Notes: generated from the sequence alone by a model not told the origin. Positions 1-12,720 are shown, counted from the first letter of the stretch. The stretch is DNA of 64,000 nt from Phialocephala subalpina (GCA_900073065.1 FJOG01000019.1:341326-405325), one strand, 5' to 3'. Translations and numbers: made by a program.

Positions 1-207
1 GTAAAACACAGACTTTTGTCCGCAGGCTCGTAACGGCGCTGCCCGAATAGTGAGTGTTCTCCGAGTTGATTCTTCCTTGTACAAGTTGTTTTGGGATGCG
101 TGAGACGTAGTTCACCATCCTAAACATACATTCTCCTCCTTATTCAGCCCCATTGCTCTTGACACCTGTCTTGAAGAAGTAATACTAATTCCGAGATCTC
201 CCACAGC

Positions 208-1874
208 GTCTACAAAAAATGGCATTTCGATAAGATTATCACGATTGGTGATTCCATTCACAAGGTAGGTGATTGGGATTCTTTGAAACCGTTCCATAGC
301 TCTAACAATCGTAGTTCAATCCAATAGGAGGCCACGGTAGCAACGCAGCCATCGAGACATCCACAGCATTTACGAATGCGCTGGTGAAAGCTCTAAAGAA
401 GTCCCAACAGGTACACTCCGTACCCCCGAATTGACGACACTCTTCGAACAATTACAGGAACTGGGGGAGACGCGAGCCAACACCTTGATGGCAGCATCTC
501 ATGAACAGCAACGCACAGAAGCCATAGAAACACGATTTCAAAAGTTCATCGCGCTGACTGTGCTCCCGATGACAGACACAGAAGATGTCATGTTCAATTT
601 CTCACGCCATCTCCCCTTCGCCGAGAAGCTGGATATGGTCGAGCTTCCCCCCAGGCCAAAACCGATTCCGTTCAAGGACGAACTCGCCCGCACCCCGAGG
701 TTAAGAGGCGCATATGGCTGGCTCAAAATCTTCCTTACCTTACATGTGCTCTGCTTGCTTACTATGGCATTTGGATCCGGACTGCGGATTACAGTCTGAC
801 AGACCAACTTGCCACCATCTTGAAGACTGGCACCTTCCCTTCTGATTCCAATTTCCTCTCAAACGGAGTTATACCGGAATCACCGCCGTCGACTCTTACC
901 TCGCTTTCTTATCCGCTGCTTACATGGCTGCAGTCACTGGATGGGATAAAAGCTTTGGCACGTTACATCTGTATTTCCTCGGCATGCTCATTCAGCCAAT
1001 TGCCATCTACTCGATCGAGGCGTTTCGGAAGCTTAACGCGATGGCTCTTCTCGCCACGTAAGAAACCAGCTCTTCGGGCCCTCTCTTCTTCGTCTCAGGA
1101 CCGCTAGCTAATATCTCCTCCAGTCCAACCGTATGGCTTGCCCTAGGCCAATGGCTTGGCTTCGGAGTCGTAATGCCGATATTCTATATCACATACGCTC
1201 TATCCTCAGACACCGAACCATACTGGTGGCCACTATCCCGCGAAGTCCTAGCCTGCTATGTCAAATCTCTCCTGCCCGCCATCCTAGCCGGCTACGTCCC
1301 ACCCACCATCTTCATGTTCTCGCCATGGAAAGGCTTGACCACCGTTCAAAATTTCACTGCATTATGGCAGGCGTCTCCTATATTTGTGCCCGTCCTAACA
1401 TCCGTCTTCGCTTTTTTCTACAACCGGATCCACCCTTCAAAAAACGAATAGACGCCAAATGCAGCAGACGTACCGAGAGATTTCCCAACCCTCAAAGTTA
1501 TTTACCTCGTTACGTTCATCTTGGGAGTTGTGCTACACGCGACCGTCGTATTCAGACTTTTGACTTCCAGCAACGCAGAACTATCGCTCCGCTCTGTCTT
1601 CGTTTCCGATTTCTCCTCCCAACAAAAAATGCTGAGAGAAGGACTCCGGAATCTGTTCTTGGCTGACTTCTGGGCTTTCAATGTTGCTTCGCATGGATTC
1701 TGTCGCCAGGCTGTTTGGGACATCAAGCGTGTTGGGAGGACGACGGTTGATGTAGGACGAGCTTCGGCGGTTATATTGCTTGCTAATTTTGTGGTTGGGC
1801 CTGGTGCTGCGATGGTGGGTTGTTGGTATTGGAGAGAACTTGCTATGGCTCGGACGAGCATCATCAGTGCATGA
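208..1874 (+). pseudogene. Relic of an FAD-dependent monooxygenase fused to a polytopic membrane domain
   Basis: The window opens inside a decayed gene. Residues around GDSIHK (247-264) followed, after an intact intron (265-314, CTAAC branch, TAG acceptor), by FNPIGGHGSNAAIE match the FAD/ribityl motif of PaxM-like flavin monooxygenases. The rest of that domain and a C-terminal region rich in membrane helices (WLALGQWLGFGVVMPIFY near 1140) follow, but only through changes of frame. One base appears lost near 411, and frames shift again near 740 and 873. A second intron (1058-1123) still looks functional. A TAG at 1449-1451 interrupts the last third, after which the same frame runs on to a stop at 1872-1874. 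Similar fused monooxygenase/membrane proteins occur in fungal secondary metabolism, so the ancestor may have acted there. The 5' part lies near or beyond the window edge and is degraded. Sequencing error is unlikely to explain four separate lesions. Confidence 0.75.
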
Positions 1875-2106
1875 AGTAGTGTATGTTGATAGGGTCTATC
1901 AATGTTGGGACTTGTGCTTCTAAGCTTGGTCCATGTCTTCTCTCTTCATCGTCTTCGCCTTTGTCATCGATATCATGTACTATTTATTATCAAGGACTGG
2001 TTGGCTGGTGTTTAATATTGTTGAGTTTCCTTCATTCACCCTGCAAAGCTGTAACCTGGATGTGTCTATTCTAAGGGATTATGCCGTATGGACAGTGCGT
2101 TAAAAA

Positions 2107-5100
2107 TTACATAATATAAATGAAATTCTGATTATACCTCGAATTTCCCATAGGTGTATCCGAATCAATTGATTTTGTATCATCTTGCCGATGGGCCTTT
2201 GCGATTTCATTGTTGGGCTCCACATCCTCGTCTTCAGTCCCCAGATCGGACAACGAACAAGGCCATACTTGTGTCGAAAACCGAGCCGCCTCCCGAGCAC
2301 CTCTATAAGCTCGTACTTCGTCATAAGAGTTCCTGGTATCACTACACACGAGAATCCCTGAATTAGTATGTCTTCGGAGTAAATGCTTTGCGGGATATCC
2401 AAAATAGGAAACAGGGCTCCAAGGGTTTGGCTTACATTCTCTCATCCCCAAAATCATCGTTACTAGTATCCATTTCCTCATCCATACGCGGGTAGATATC
2501 ATCCTCCACAGAAGTCCTCTCCTTTCCACAGTAGCAATTCCAGCAGAAGATTGCAGGGACAACTAGAGTCTTATGTCCTCGTTGGACGCTAAGAGCCGCA
2601 GCTGCAAGTCGAGCCTGCCAATTTCCATGAGCACGCACAACAGCGGGCTCCAAGGGGGTATCAAGAAGCTCCTCCCATGAATCGATGCTCACTAATTCGT
2701 CGGCGACTATTTCCTTAGCCAGGTCCGAAGATGTCACGCCTTGATGGCCGGAGCATCCAGGTGCAACTAACACCTTGAATTTGCTGTCTTCGAATAGTTT
2801 CAAAATATCGATATCAGCAACCCATACCCCCCGGTGGTGCAACGACACTGGCGCTTCGAGAAAGAAGACTTCACGATCGCGGTTGCCGTGGTCACCGACG
2901 TCGACTGGCATCTCCCAATCGGTGAACGAAAGATGCAGAGTTGTATTCTGAAATGAGTTGGTTGGTTGGCCATCAAACTCGTTGTGGTTGATGTGATTCC
3001 ACGTATCATCATCCAATTTGCGCATCTTCGGCTTCTGCGGTGCGATCATCATAGCTATTCCGGGTTTGGCCACATTTCCTACGATCCTCTTGACTCGACC
3101 TATGCCATGCGTATCTGCTGGGTCGAGAAGAAGCGGTGCGGCAATAAAAATGGAATTCCTGCTGGACATGGCCATTACTGATTTCAGCGTATCGGGGTCA
3201 ATATTGAATGAACCAGATTCAAATTCGGCAATGCAGGAAAAGGTTTCTGAGTAATTCAAGGTAAAAGGCTCAAGACCGATAGGTCTCCATATGTGAGGTT
3301 GCAGCCATTTGCTTCTCCATAGAGGCTTTTCTGCGACCTTGATAGCAATACGAGCTCCCAGAAGGCCTTTATACACCTCCGATAAGGTGCACAGGGCCCT
3401 CATAGATGTAACCACCGGAAATATCTTTGGTGTGGGCCCCATTGCAAGGATATGGTCTTTCAAAAGTACTGGGCTAATGCACTTGTTAACGAATGCATCT
3501 TTGACCTCTTGAATGGTGAAGTTATTCACAGCGTCGATATCTTCTTCCTGAACGACATATAAGGCCGCAACATTAGGGTCTCCAATGATGAGATCCAATT
3601 GTACGGGCCTAGTGGCGCAAAGACGGTCGACGGTGACAGGTCCATTTTCGGGGTATTGTGGAGCGTATTGATCATCGAAGCCTCCAGAGAAAGAGAGTGG
3701 TGCATTGTTCCAGCGTAAGCCCTCATTGGACAAAAAGCATGGCGTGAACATCCCATGAGGATAGAGAACAGGTTCTTCCCCTAATTTGAGAATGTCCTGT
3801 CTTCGATTGTTACTCGATTGGTCTTCATCATTGATCCAGCGCCTATGACTGAGAGCTTCAGACTCTACACCATTCCTAGATCTCTTCTGACCCCGATGGA
3901 TAGCTTGAATAGGCATGGCAGTCGCGCACTCAAAGATAGAGCTGATTTGAGTTTGCGGAGCAGAGTATTGGATGATCATTTTCTGTGCCTGTTTTCCATA
4001 TCTTGAGGCCACATTCCGCAGAATCCATATTCTCTCCTCGGGTCCATATGTCAGGCCCAGAAGAGTTTTCGGAACGGCAAGGCCAAGAAATGGATCCAGG
4101 CAGTATACCTTTTCTCCCAGGAAATTGGGGTATCTTCGCCGGCCGCTCTTTATCAGTTGTGTATATTCAGTTCGGTCTAACCCTGTTGAGTTGAGATACA
4201 TCTCTGCGGCACCTGCGATGCAGCTTGGCCAAGTAGGTGATGGTCCTGTTGCCTCGCGTAGCTTGCTCGCTACTAGGATTAATAGCTGAGCCGCTCCTTT
4301 AAACTCTGCTAGTTTCGATACCCACTGACCGAGAAAGCTGCCAAGTGCGACTTGAAGCAACTCATCAATCGACAATCCCGATTCCCTCCTCGTTGAACTT
4401 CTTACAACTACCGGGTCTCCGTAAAATTGAAGGTACGCTAAGGGAAGAGACCAAAATACGCCTCTACTTCTAGCCTTGTTGTCTTGCAGCCCAACTGTGA
4501 CGAGCGTGCCAGCTGGAATGAGTTTATCATGTTGTTTTATCTCTTTTGTCTGACGCCCAAGGACCAGCATATCTGGATATAGATGCCACGAGGAGAGTCC
4601 CAATAGGGGAGCGCCAGTTTCAACACTTTGGGAAGTGCCAGAGACTGACTTTTCCATTACTGTCATGGCGGTCGTCCACGCAAGAATTACGCTTTCGTAG
4701 ACAGTCGATTTTTCGTTGACAGGTGTGTTGATGTTGTTTACTATCAGCATCAATTGCTTCTGCGGAAGTATTTTGGCAGCATCAGCAATCTGAAGCCATG
4801 CTCGAGCACTGCCATCCCATTTCGCGACCTGTTCCCTGCTGACAGACACTTGTGCTGCTGTCAGTGAGGATAAATTGGTGGTTTCCTCTCCTTCTGCACC
4901 TAGCAAGGCTTTCTTCCTCTCTTGAATAAGTTGCACCCAGATTGAGATCGCCGTCGTTGCGGGCCACATTCGAGCCAGCATGCAAGCAAGCAAATGTACA
5001 GCGATGGCCGAATTTCCAGATGTCGCAGCGGCCCAGATTGAGGTACCATCTGCACCTATCTGGTCTGAGAATATACCGTCAAACTTGGCGCCTTGAGGAT

Positions 5101-5392
5101 TATGCGAAGACGACTTTGCGATTTCGCTCACTCGAAGTCCGTAAGCTGCAATGAGTTTGGGGCAGGCTGGAGCTACGCCAGCGAACAATGCTCCAAGTTT
5201 TCGTGCAGTCACGTGGGTCAACCCATTCTCTGCTTCCTCGCTGCGTTGGCTTGACAACCGCATTCCAAAATCTCTATACTCTTTGGGTGCTTCTATCTTG
5301 ACAAGTGAGAAATCGAAGTTCAGGTTGGCCAAGGCGAGGGTGTTCTCGAGCGTGGCCGAGAGGGCTGACGCTGTCAATTTGCCGAAAGACAT
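2107..5392 (-). CDS. Large fungal protein of unknown function (about 1063 aa)
   Basis: A nearly uninterrupted first exon (5392-2436) is joined to a short last exon (2341-2107) by a 94-nt intron with donor GTAAGC, a TACTAAT box and a TAG acceptor. Splicing preserves the frame (phase 2) and adds an acidic, polar tail of about 77 residues ending QNFIYIM. Without splicing the protein would stop immediately after the donor. Visible features are a small-residue, helix-like segment at residues 116-143 (GTSIWAAATSGNSAI), basic patches, a Cys-rich stretch FCWNCYCGK close to the C-terminus and an Asp/Glu-rich stretch after it. There is no signal peptide and no clear catalytic motif. The overall look is that of a lineage-specific fungal hypothetical protein. 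I do not recognise a function. The start ATG at 5392 is the first in frame. Confidence 0.85.
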
Positions 5393-6700
5393 TGGTGACC
5401 TTGCCGCAAGCGAACGCGCCCCTTAATTTCTGTATAATTATATTGAAAACTCGACAGCTATCTTTCTGCGAAAGAGAAGATGGGGCGCTTTGAAATAGAA
5501 GTTAATGTTGCCATAGTCGCCAATTGTAGGTTTGCGTGGGGCTGCTTCTCGTCGGTGAGAGTAAGGCGCAGAGCGGCTGCAGTTCAGCTGTGGCGCTCAT
5601 TGAGCTCCTTGTTTGGCCTCGCTTACAGTGCATTAACATTCTCAAGCCTGATTCAAGTCTCGCTTGGGGAGGCATATTGGTAAGGCTCTTTCTGAATGTG
5701 TTGATGTGTCCAGGTTGGGAAGTAGGTTTAGTGGTGCCACGCCCACCATTATAACTTGGCAGTGGCTTTTTAGCTTGCCTAGCCCCTTATAGCCCTACAA
5801 AACGTTCCAATTGAAAAAAGTCTATTAAACCTTCTCGTGCGCAATCTGAAATAACTTTGCGGCTGCTGTCAAGTAAAGAGAATCGAAACAAATACAATAA
5901 ATCAACGTATTATCCCATACCCTCCCCGCCATACACGTACCACGTAGACCGACTAGCTCCTGGTCTCGGGTTGTAAATATGTAGGAATTTCCTTGGAGTC
6001 GGCTGCCTTGACCCTTGACTTAATTTTAGGTTTGACATATGCACCGCTCTACAGATGGGCGCCCCTTATAGTTCACTGAGACACCGCAATGGCGCTCTAG
6101 ATCACGAGCTGAATTAAAGGAAAAAGGCAGTTCGAGTGACGAGCCATTTGAGACGTGAAGAAGAAGGCCCAATGTCTCCCTTTTCTAGCTAATTGTAGGT
6201 ATGTATAGGACAAGCACAAGATACCAGTCCCCGCAAAAGATCTTATATACTATGCTGCCCAACTTCATGAAATGGAGAGGCTTCTCAATTCTATTATTAA
6301 GATCCTAGCTGCTCATTCGGACTTATGCTTACACATGAAGACAATCAGGCGTAGTTCAGCTTAAAGAGAAGGAATGAGAATGTTGTCAACTCTTCGACGA
6401 CAACTGTCATTGGACGCGGAGCTAATGAAATGGTGCCTCGACCCTATCAACCACCTCTAACGCGTGAAGTAAAGAAATAGAGAAACAGACGGGGCAAAAG
6501 AAGTATGAAAGAGCAAGGTGAGTGAGGCTATGAGGCAAGTTCAAAAGAGAAGATCAACGTGCTTGGTATCAAAAGTCCCACCCTATCCTGTCCCCATATC
6601 TCATAATACCTCATACAATCCATCCACCCGCCTGCCAAAACCATCAAATCCAATTACCAGTAACCATTATTCAGAATTCTTCCTCAATATGTCAAGTCCC
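5393..6700. other. Intergenic, no gene seen
   Basis: Upstream region of the large minus-strand gene and downstream of the annexin gene. Only short spurious frames are present. The left part is plausibly the promoter of the minus-strand gene. Confidence 0.6.
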
Positions 6701-8441
6701 CTACTCGCCAAAGCAAGCAACCATCAACCTTTCATAATCCCCACTCGTTTCACCACGAATCCTGCTATCATCAGTTTAGCACTGTCAGAGTTCAAAGTTG
6801 GGAAAGAGATCAGGAGCTAGGAGCTATTTCAGGAGCCCGCCCAAAAACGGATCTCGTCCGTCTGCATGTCTAAGCTCCTAGACAGCTCGGAGCTCTGTCG
6901 CCCATAGAAAAAAGGAAATAATACGTACGATGTGACGCTCTTATGGAACCGATGTTGATACGCTCCCTTAACCTGCATCATATGATTTCGATCCCAATGG
7001 ACTCTAATCACCCTATTGACCAAGAGTCTGTCCTCTGTACCCATGCCCTTCATGGCGTCTTCGAGGAGGAGAGCATCGCGCATGGCTCGATCGGTTCCGG
7101 TGCGGAGTTGGTGTAGGAGGGCGCGTTCCATGTGTCCTGAGAATTCCTGCAGATAGTTAGAATAAGGCCAAAAAGAAGTGAAATTAGTAGAGGACTAAAT
7201 ACCTTCTTGATAACAGTCTCCAAATCCCGAGTGAACTTCTGCTTGTATGTATGGGCGATAGCTCCAATCTGCGCATTACTTCTCTGGCTAAAGATACTGC
7301 AGACCAGCAACTCATCCGTTCCAGTCTTCCCCTCAGTCGCTCTGTAGATATCCATAACGTCTTGATCGATTTGTTGTGGGACGACTGGAGCACTCTCTTC
7401 GTTTCTGTTGGCTGCGAGTACCATGAGGAAATGTCGCTCCGTCTTCATCGAGAGCTCGCCCTTGATAACAGATTCAAGAGATGTGCGATAGGTCTTCTGG
7501 AACTCTTGCTTGATGGCGTTCATATCTGCATTCGAGCGACCGAGCAGAACATCGTTGAGGATCTCTTCCTTTGTGCCTGGACCATCCGTTCCCTTTCTCA
7601 ATAGAACCACATCTTGTTGCAATGGCCCACGAATGATGGCACACAGTCCCTCCTCAAACCATCCACTCACTTCGCTTTGTACGTCGTTTAACAAATGGCG
7701 CTTATGTCGGTTGTAATACGCGGTTCGGATTGCGTTGACTTGCATGGGGTCTTTGTTTGCGAGGACTCGGATCAAGGTCTTCTCATCTGTGCCGAAACCT
7801 TTCATGGCTTTTCGTAGGAGATCTGCGTCTGCCTCTGGCATGTAGCCTTGTGGTGCGTACATTGGCCCGTATCCTAGAGATGGAGGCGTAGGCTGGGAGT
7901 ACACCTGGGGAGGATTTTGATAGGGCGGGAATTGAGGAGCTCCATAACCACCTACAGGAGGGGCAGGACTGCCGTACTGCTGGGGAGGAGGGGCTATTGA
8001 GCTTGTTAGCACATTTAGAGAAAGCTCCCAGCTCCCGACGTCCATTGAGAAAGGACAACTAATTTGTGTGGGAGTAAGCTTACCTCCATATTGGCCCTGA
8101 GGCGGGTATTGGCCTTGTTGAGGGTATTGCTGAGGGGGAGGAGGTTGCCCATATGCCTGCTGAGGTGGTGCACCATAGGGAGGTTGCCCATATTGGTTTG
8201 GGGGTGGTTGTCCGTAACCACCAGGCTGTTGATAACCTTGTGGAGGAGGCTGACCGTATGGAGGTTGGACAGGAGGAGCACCGTAACCTTGCTGTGGAGG
8301 GGGATATTGGTTGTATGGAGGTTGAGGAGAATCTGTTGATCGAAAGTCAGCGCATGCTTCTACCCCGCAGAGCTGTCGCAACTTACGTCCTTGCGGCGGC
8401 GGGGCGCCATATCCACCATACGGAGGTTGTTGATATGCCAT
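6701..8441 (-). CDS. Annexin with a Pro/Gly/Gln/Tyr-rich N-terminus
   Basis: Annexins bind acidic phospholipids in a calcium-dependent way and act at membranes in trafficking or repair. Five exons (8441-8387, 8332-8084, 7993-7203, 7146-6929, 6761-6701) give about 457 aa; every junction keeps frame and has GT donors and AG acceptors. Residues 1 to about 154 are a PPYG/QPPPQ-type low-complexity region, as in fungal and slime-mould annexins. Four annexin repeats follow from about residue 155. Their loops read GFGTDEKT, GPGTKEE, KTGTDEL and GMGTEDR, close to the type II calcium-site pattern GxGTD; repeats 2 and 3 deviate most. The last exon, GETSGDYERLMVAC, is the expected end of repeat 4 and was found only after removing a 167-nt intron (6762-6928). 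It is transcribed divergently from the gene at 9287, sharing an 845-bp upstream region. Confidence 0.95.
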
Positions 8442-9286
8442 CTTGAAGTCTTGTAGAGTCTTTCCTGTGTCTGCGAGAGAGATTGAGGTAGTGGTAAGTT
8501 GTCAAAGAACGATGGAGGATAGCAAGAGAGGGAGCGAGGTTATGTCAGTCGTCGTCAAGGCAAACTTGTACCCTGACGATGGTTCCAGCCCAACTAGAGG
8601 GGCGGTGCTGACTGGCTAGGAAGCAGAAGTGGCACAGTGGCTAGGGATGAACGAGTGGTGATGATGCTTTGCACTGCCCACCAAGCTGCCAGCCACTGTA
8701 AGCGCCTTGGCTCGATAGAACAGGTTAATGTCGAGAATCGGAGAAGGCTGGTATGAGGAGTTGTGATTGGGTTGAATACGGAGTCTGCAAGGAAAGTGAG
8801 AGGAAAGAATACTTAGGATGTTCGTGCAGGCAGGTTCGAGATGTTGTGTGGTGAATGTCCCAGGTTGTTGGGTGTATCGTGAAGTTTGAGTTTTGCGACC
8901 GTAGGGCTGAATCGGGCATGACGTCGAATTGCCCAAAGCTCCTCCTCTTCTCTACATTTCGGACGACATGAACAACATAACATAATCACCACAAACCATT
9001 CCATTCCATTCCATGCGAATTCAATATAGCAAGTGCTATCCATTCCCACCTGCAAGCGAAAGTATTGCGTGCATTCTGCAGACGCGATGCAGGCACCGCA
9101 GAGGTGAGCTTCTAGACTCCAGCTCGTTCTCGGTCGCAAAAGCAACGTGACTCACAATCATCGCTTTTTCATTCTTCCACGTCGCGCTGGACAATCAGCC
9201 GCATCTTATACTGCATCTTTTGCATTTGCCAATTGAACGTATCACTACGTTCAAGCCGTACTACGGCGTCTGTCAACACCGCCACG
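8442..9286. other. Divergent promoter region between annexin and the 9287 gene
   Basis: No coding region is supported here. The stretch separates two start codons facing away from each other and should hold both promoters and 5' UTRs. No specific binding site was identified with confidence. Confidence 0.5.
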
Positions 9287-10814
9287 ATGGGAGGCAAAGC
9301 ATTCTCCCAGTACGACACGCCCCGAATGCCACAAGCTGTCTACAGAATGGTGTGCGATGCCTTGATCAGTCACCTCCGACTCTACTACACCGAAGTCAAA
9401 TCCCCCATTGAAGCTCCCGAGAAACTCGATCACGGCGACGTCGACCTCTTGGTCCATGGCCCTCTGCAATCCGGTTTCGACCCCGCCAAAACTCCAAAGT
9501 CTGAAGTTGCCCGGAACATTGCCCACGAAATAGCAGCTCAAGAATGGCTGGTCGGGAATACAGGTCAACCGATCAATTTCGCGATCAAATGGCCATCACA
9601 TGCGGGCGCAAGAGTACACCCAGGTCCTAATGCCGTGGTTACACAGGATTTAGTTGCCGAGGAGGGGGAGACGAGGCATATTCAATTAGATGTGCATATC
9701 TGTCACAGTTATGAGGATTTCAGATGGGAGTACTTCCATTCGGCACACGGGGATCTCTGGAACATTCTTGGGACCACCATCAGGAAATTCGGGCTTACCG
9801 TAAACAACAAGGGAATGTACCTGAGGATCCCGGACATCGAGCAGTCCGATCGAAAGAAGAGCATGATCTTTCTGACTGCAGATCCTGTGAGAATACTAGA
9901 TTTCTTGGGTGTGGACAAGATCAAGTGGTTCCAGCCATTTGATACCAAGAAGGAGATGTTTGAGTATGCCACTGGGTGAGTCAATGCCCCATCGTTCCCG
10001 GGACATCCTCCTGCTGCTACGAATCCCGATGGTCCTGGCATCCGGATTCATACTCTTGAATGGCCCATCGTCTTTGGGACATTCAAAACATACTGACACT
10101 GCCCAGGTGCCGGATGTTCTGGATCAAAGAGGAGTCCGAACTCGAGGACGGCGAACTAGAAGGCGACGTTGTTGGCGAATCCAACAACACCAGCCAAACA
10201 GGCGGCGAAACCGGCAAGAAGCACCTCAAGCACAACGACCGTCAGCGTATGGGCAAACGTCCTATCTTCAAAGAATGGATCCTAGAATATATCCCTCAAC
10301 TACGCTCGGAAGGAAAATTTCTCAAGCAACTAATCACACGTGAAGAAGTCCGTGACGAGGCATTCGCTACATTCGGCGTCGAGAGGGTCTACACTGAGAG
10401 ATTGACAGAGTGGAAGTTGACGACCCACAATGATCAGTTATGGAGACAGATTATCAAGGGTAATGTGCCAGAGGATATGGACCCTCAACGGAGAGCGGCT
10501 ACGATACGAGAGATCAAGAGTATCATCGTCAATGGTGAGGAATTCGAGGGTAGCGTTCCCGAGGTGAGTTTTCAATGTCCCAGTGGCTGTGGGACTTATT
10601 CAAGGGCTATTCCAGGTCGTATTGCTAATTAGTCCACCAGGCTGCTATAAAAGATGCAGAAGGATTCCACGATTTCGCCAAAGTCACCGAATTTATACAG
10701 CAAAATCTCGATCACCTCACAGACATCGGATGGAAAAAACAGCAAGACCGTGCTATAGAACGGATGAAAGAATCTGCAGCTAAGAAAAGTCGGGGTGCTG
10801 GAGTTCAACCTTAA
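9287..10814 (+). CDS. Conserved fungal protein with a nucleotidyltransferase-like motif (about 439 aa)
   Basis: Three exons (9287-9975, 10107-10563, 10641-10814) join in frame: intron 1 has donor GTGAGT, a CTGAC branch and a CAG acceptor, and intron 2 has donor GTGAGT and a CAG acceptor. The ATG in context CCACGATGG is preferred because no ATG lies upstream in frame. Near residues 48-56 the sequence HGDVDLLV resembles the G-x-D-x-D type motif of nucleotidyltransferase-fold proteins, and a conserved-looking Trp/Phe-rich middle follows (IKWFQPFDTKKEMFEYATG). The second exon is acidic then basic, with many Glu and Lys, and the C-terminus is helical and charged. No signal peptide or membrane segment is seen. 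The family looks conserved among filamentous ascomycetes, but I know no established function. The enzymatic reading rests on one short motif and is an inference. Confidence 0.85.
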
Positions 10815-10879
10815 GATATCCCTCCCATTCTGGATCATTGGTGGTTCGCGTTAGATACATTTATTTCCGGGCATTGGGG

Positions 10880-12720
10880 TGAGCAGTATTGTTTTTGTGC
10901 AAGTATGATACCCAGAATGGCAGGCACGTGGTGCCTTATGCTACCGCTATCTTGATAGGAAGGAACCAAGTCATGAAGGGTATAAATGAAGCTCTTCCTG
11001 ATAGGTTTGTGGCGGCAACGTTCCAACAAAGAACGACCTACGAAGAAGTCATTGCTTTGGGCTTCTCTGGCCGCATCTGATACGTGAGATCTCATGGCAT
11101 CACAATCTGTCAATCTCAACCTCAGAAACGGCTCTCAAGCTATATCAACACCTCGAGTGAACACCAGAAATCTTCCTTCCTCGTTCTGTATTGATGTCAT
11201 TTCTGCCTTTGCTGTCAACCGTTCTCTTTTTCATTCGCTCGATACCTTTTCATTCATCGAGCAGCCAAACTTCAGACTAAATCACGTTTGTTTCCAAGCC
11301 GAGATCCACGTTCGGGTTCCAATTTGTGGGAACGACACATGCAGCCTCGACCATGGTCTGGTGCGTGCACTGGCTGTGGGCGCTGGGAGTATCTTGTTGG
11401 GTGTAAGGGTGGTATTTATACCCTTACTTCGAGTGGTTGATGAAATTTGGATTCGAAGAAAAGAAGGCCGCGTTTATCAATTTGGAGGTTATGGAGGTGA
11501 GTAGTATTGTTTCTGATTATAATACCTAAAATGGCAGGCGCCACCACATACGGGCGTTGCGCTTGCGTTTTCTGGTTTGGAAGGGTGAAAGGCATGAGGA
11601 GTATAAATGAAGTTTTCTTATGGTTACCTTGGCACTCTTCTACATGGGATGATACACGCTGCTCCACTTCTCCCATTCGACTGAGAGCACTTCGCACCAC
11701 GATCCTGCAATAACCCAAAATCTCAACGCAAGCCATCATCTCCTGTAGAGAGGAACCCCAAGGCCTCTTAGTCTCCTCCAATTTTGCTGTCATTTCGGAC
11801 TCTGCTGTCAATTCACTGCTCTTTCATTGTTCTCGTCGGAAGGCTGGTCCTTTCCTCGCGCAACTAAACTTCGGACTGGATCAGATTCGTTTCCCGGTGG
11901 ATGGTTGCTCGGGTTGGAATGACTTTTGATAAACATGCCGGCTTCGACTCGACCATGGTCTGGTGTGTGTGCTGCTATGGAGTTTGTGAGGTTCCTCTCA
12001 TGGTCGAGGCTGGCTTTTATACATCTTGATTCAAGAGATTCGAGATTTGAACAAGCCTAAAGAAAGATCCTGTTTTGAAGCTCCTTTATTCACTTCGTTA
12101 CCGTCCTCCAAATCGACATTTCCACGTTGCTGACCCCGCTCCGTATTCACTCCGTCACCGTCTTCCAAATCGACATTCCAAGATTCCCCTCTCCTCTCCC
12201 TAGGAATGACACAAGGCTGCATTAACCCCGTCTCCGTCCTCAGCAGCGACATTTCAAGCTTGCTAACACCTATCCATAGGAACGACATTTCAACCTGGTC
12301 ACACAAACTCGCTTTATACCTCGACGCCAAAGCCACCTCCCTCGCCGCACCTTCCAAGAAAACCCCACTCCAGCTTGACACACTTTTTTACTTCCTTCCA
12401 TTCAAAGTTGAGGGCATCGGGTCACTTCACGCCACAACCCTGCCTAATACCAAGCGCCAGAACGTCACCCACTCCTTTCTCAAGTGAGGACCCGAAACTC
12501 TGCTTTTCTCATACGGCGGCTTCGACCATGGTCTGGTGCGTGTGCGGCTATGGAGTTTGTGAGGATTTTCTTGGGTGTGAAAACTGGGGTTTTGTGCCCT
12601 CGATCCGAGTGAGGGGTAGGAAACGTGTAGTCGAATATGGGGAACGTCGCTTCCGTTTTTGGAAGCCGTTTGATTTGCTTTTTGTTTCGATAAACCTTTG
12701 TTTAATTTAACTTCAGGGGA
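10880..12720. repeat. Three diverged tandem repeats of about 0.6 kb
   Basis: Several landmarks recur at a similar interval. GACCATGGTCTGGTG occurs at 11349, 11951 and 12524 (spacing 602 and 573). TATAAATGAAG occurs at 10981 and 11602 (621). GAG(C/T)AGTATTGTTT occurs at 10882 and 11499 (617). The bases between landmarks are alignable but strongly diverged, with many indels. After the repeated ATG each copy encodes a different short peptide starting MVWCV, so no common long reading frame survives. The array starts directly behind the stop codon of the 9287 gene. No transposase, long terminal repeat or target duplication was seen. Confidence 0.65.
12080..12300. repeat. Minisatellite-like short tandem repeat
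   Basis: A block around CCGTCCTCCAAATCGACATT recurs with changes starting near 12089, 12146 and 12223, with a further partial CGACATTTC at about 12284. The spacing is roughly 57-77 bp. It lies inside the larger 0.6-kb repeat region. On the minus strand it produces a repeated NVDLEDG peptide that has no other sign of being coding. Confidence 0.5.

Noticed and set aside
6518..6820. 100-codon plus-strand frame
   Set aside because: Lies opposite the last exon and 3' region of the annexin gene.
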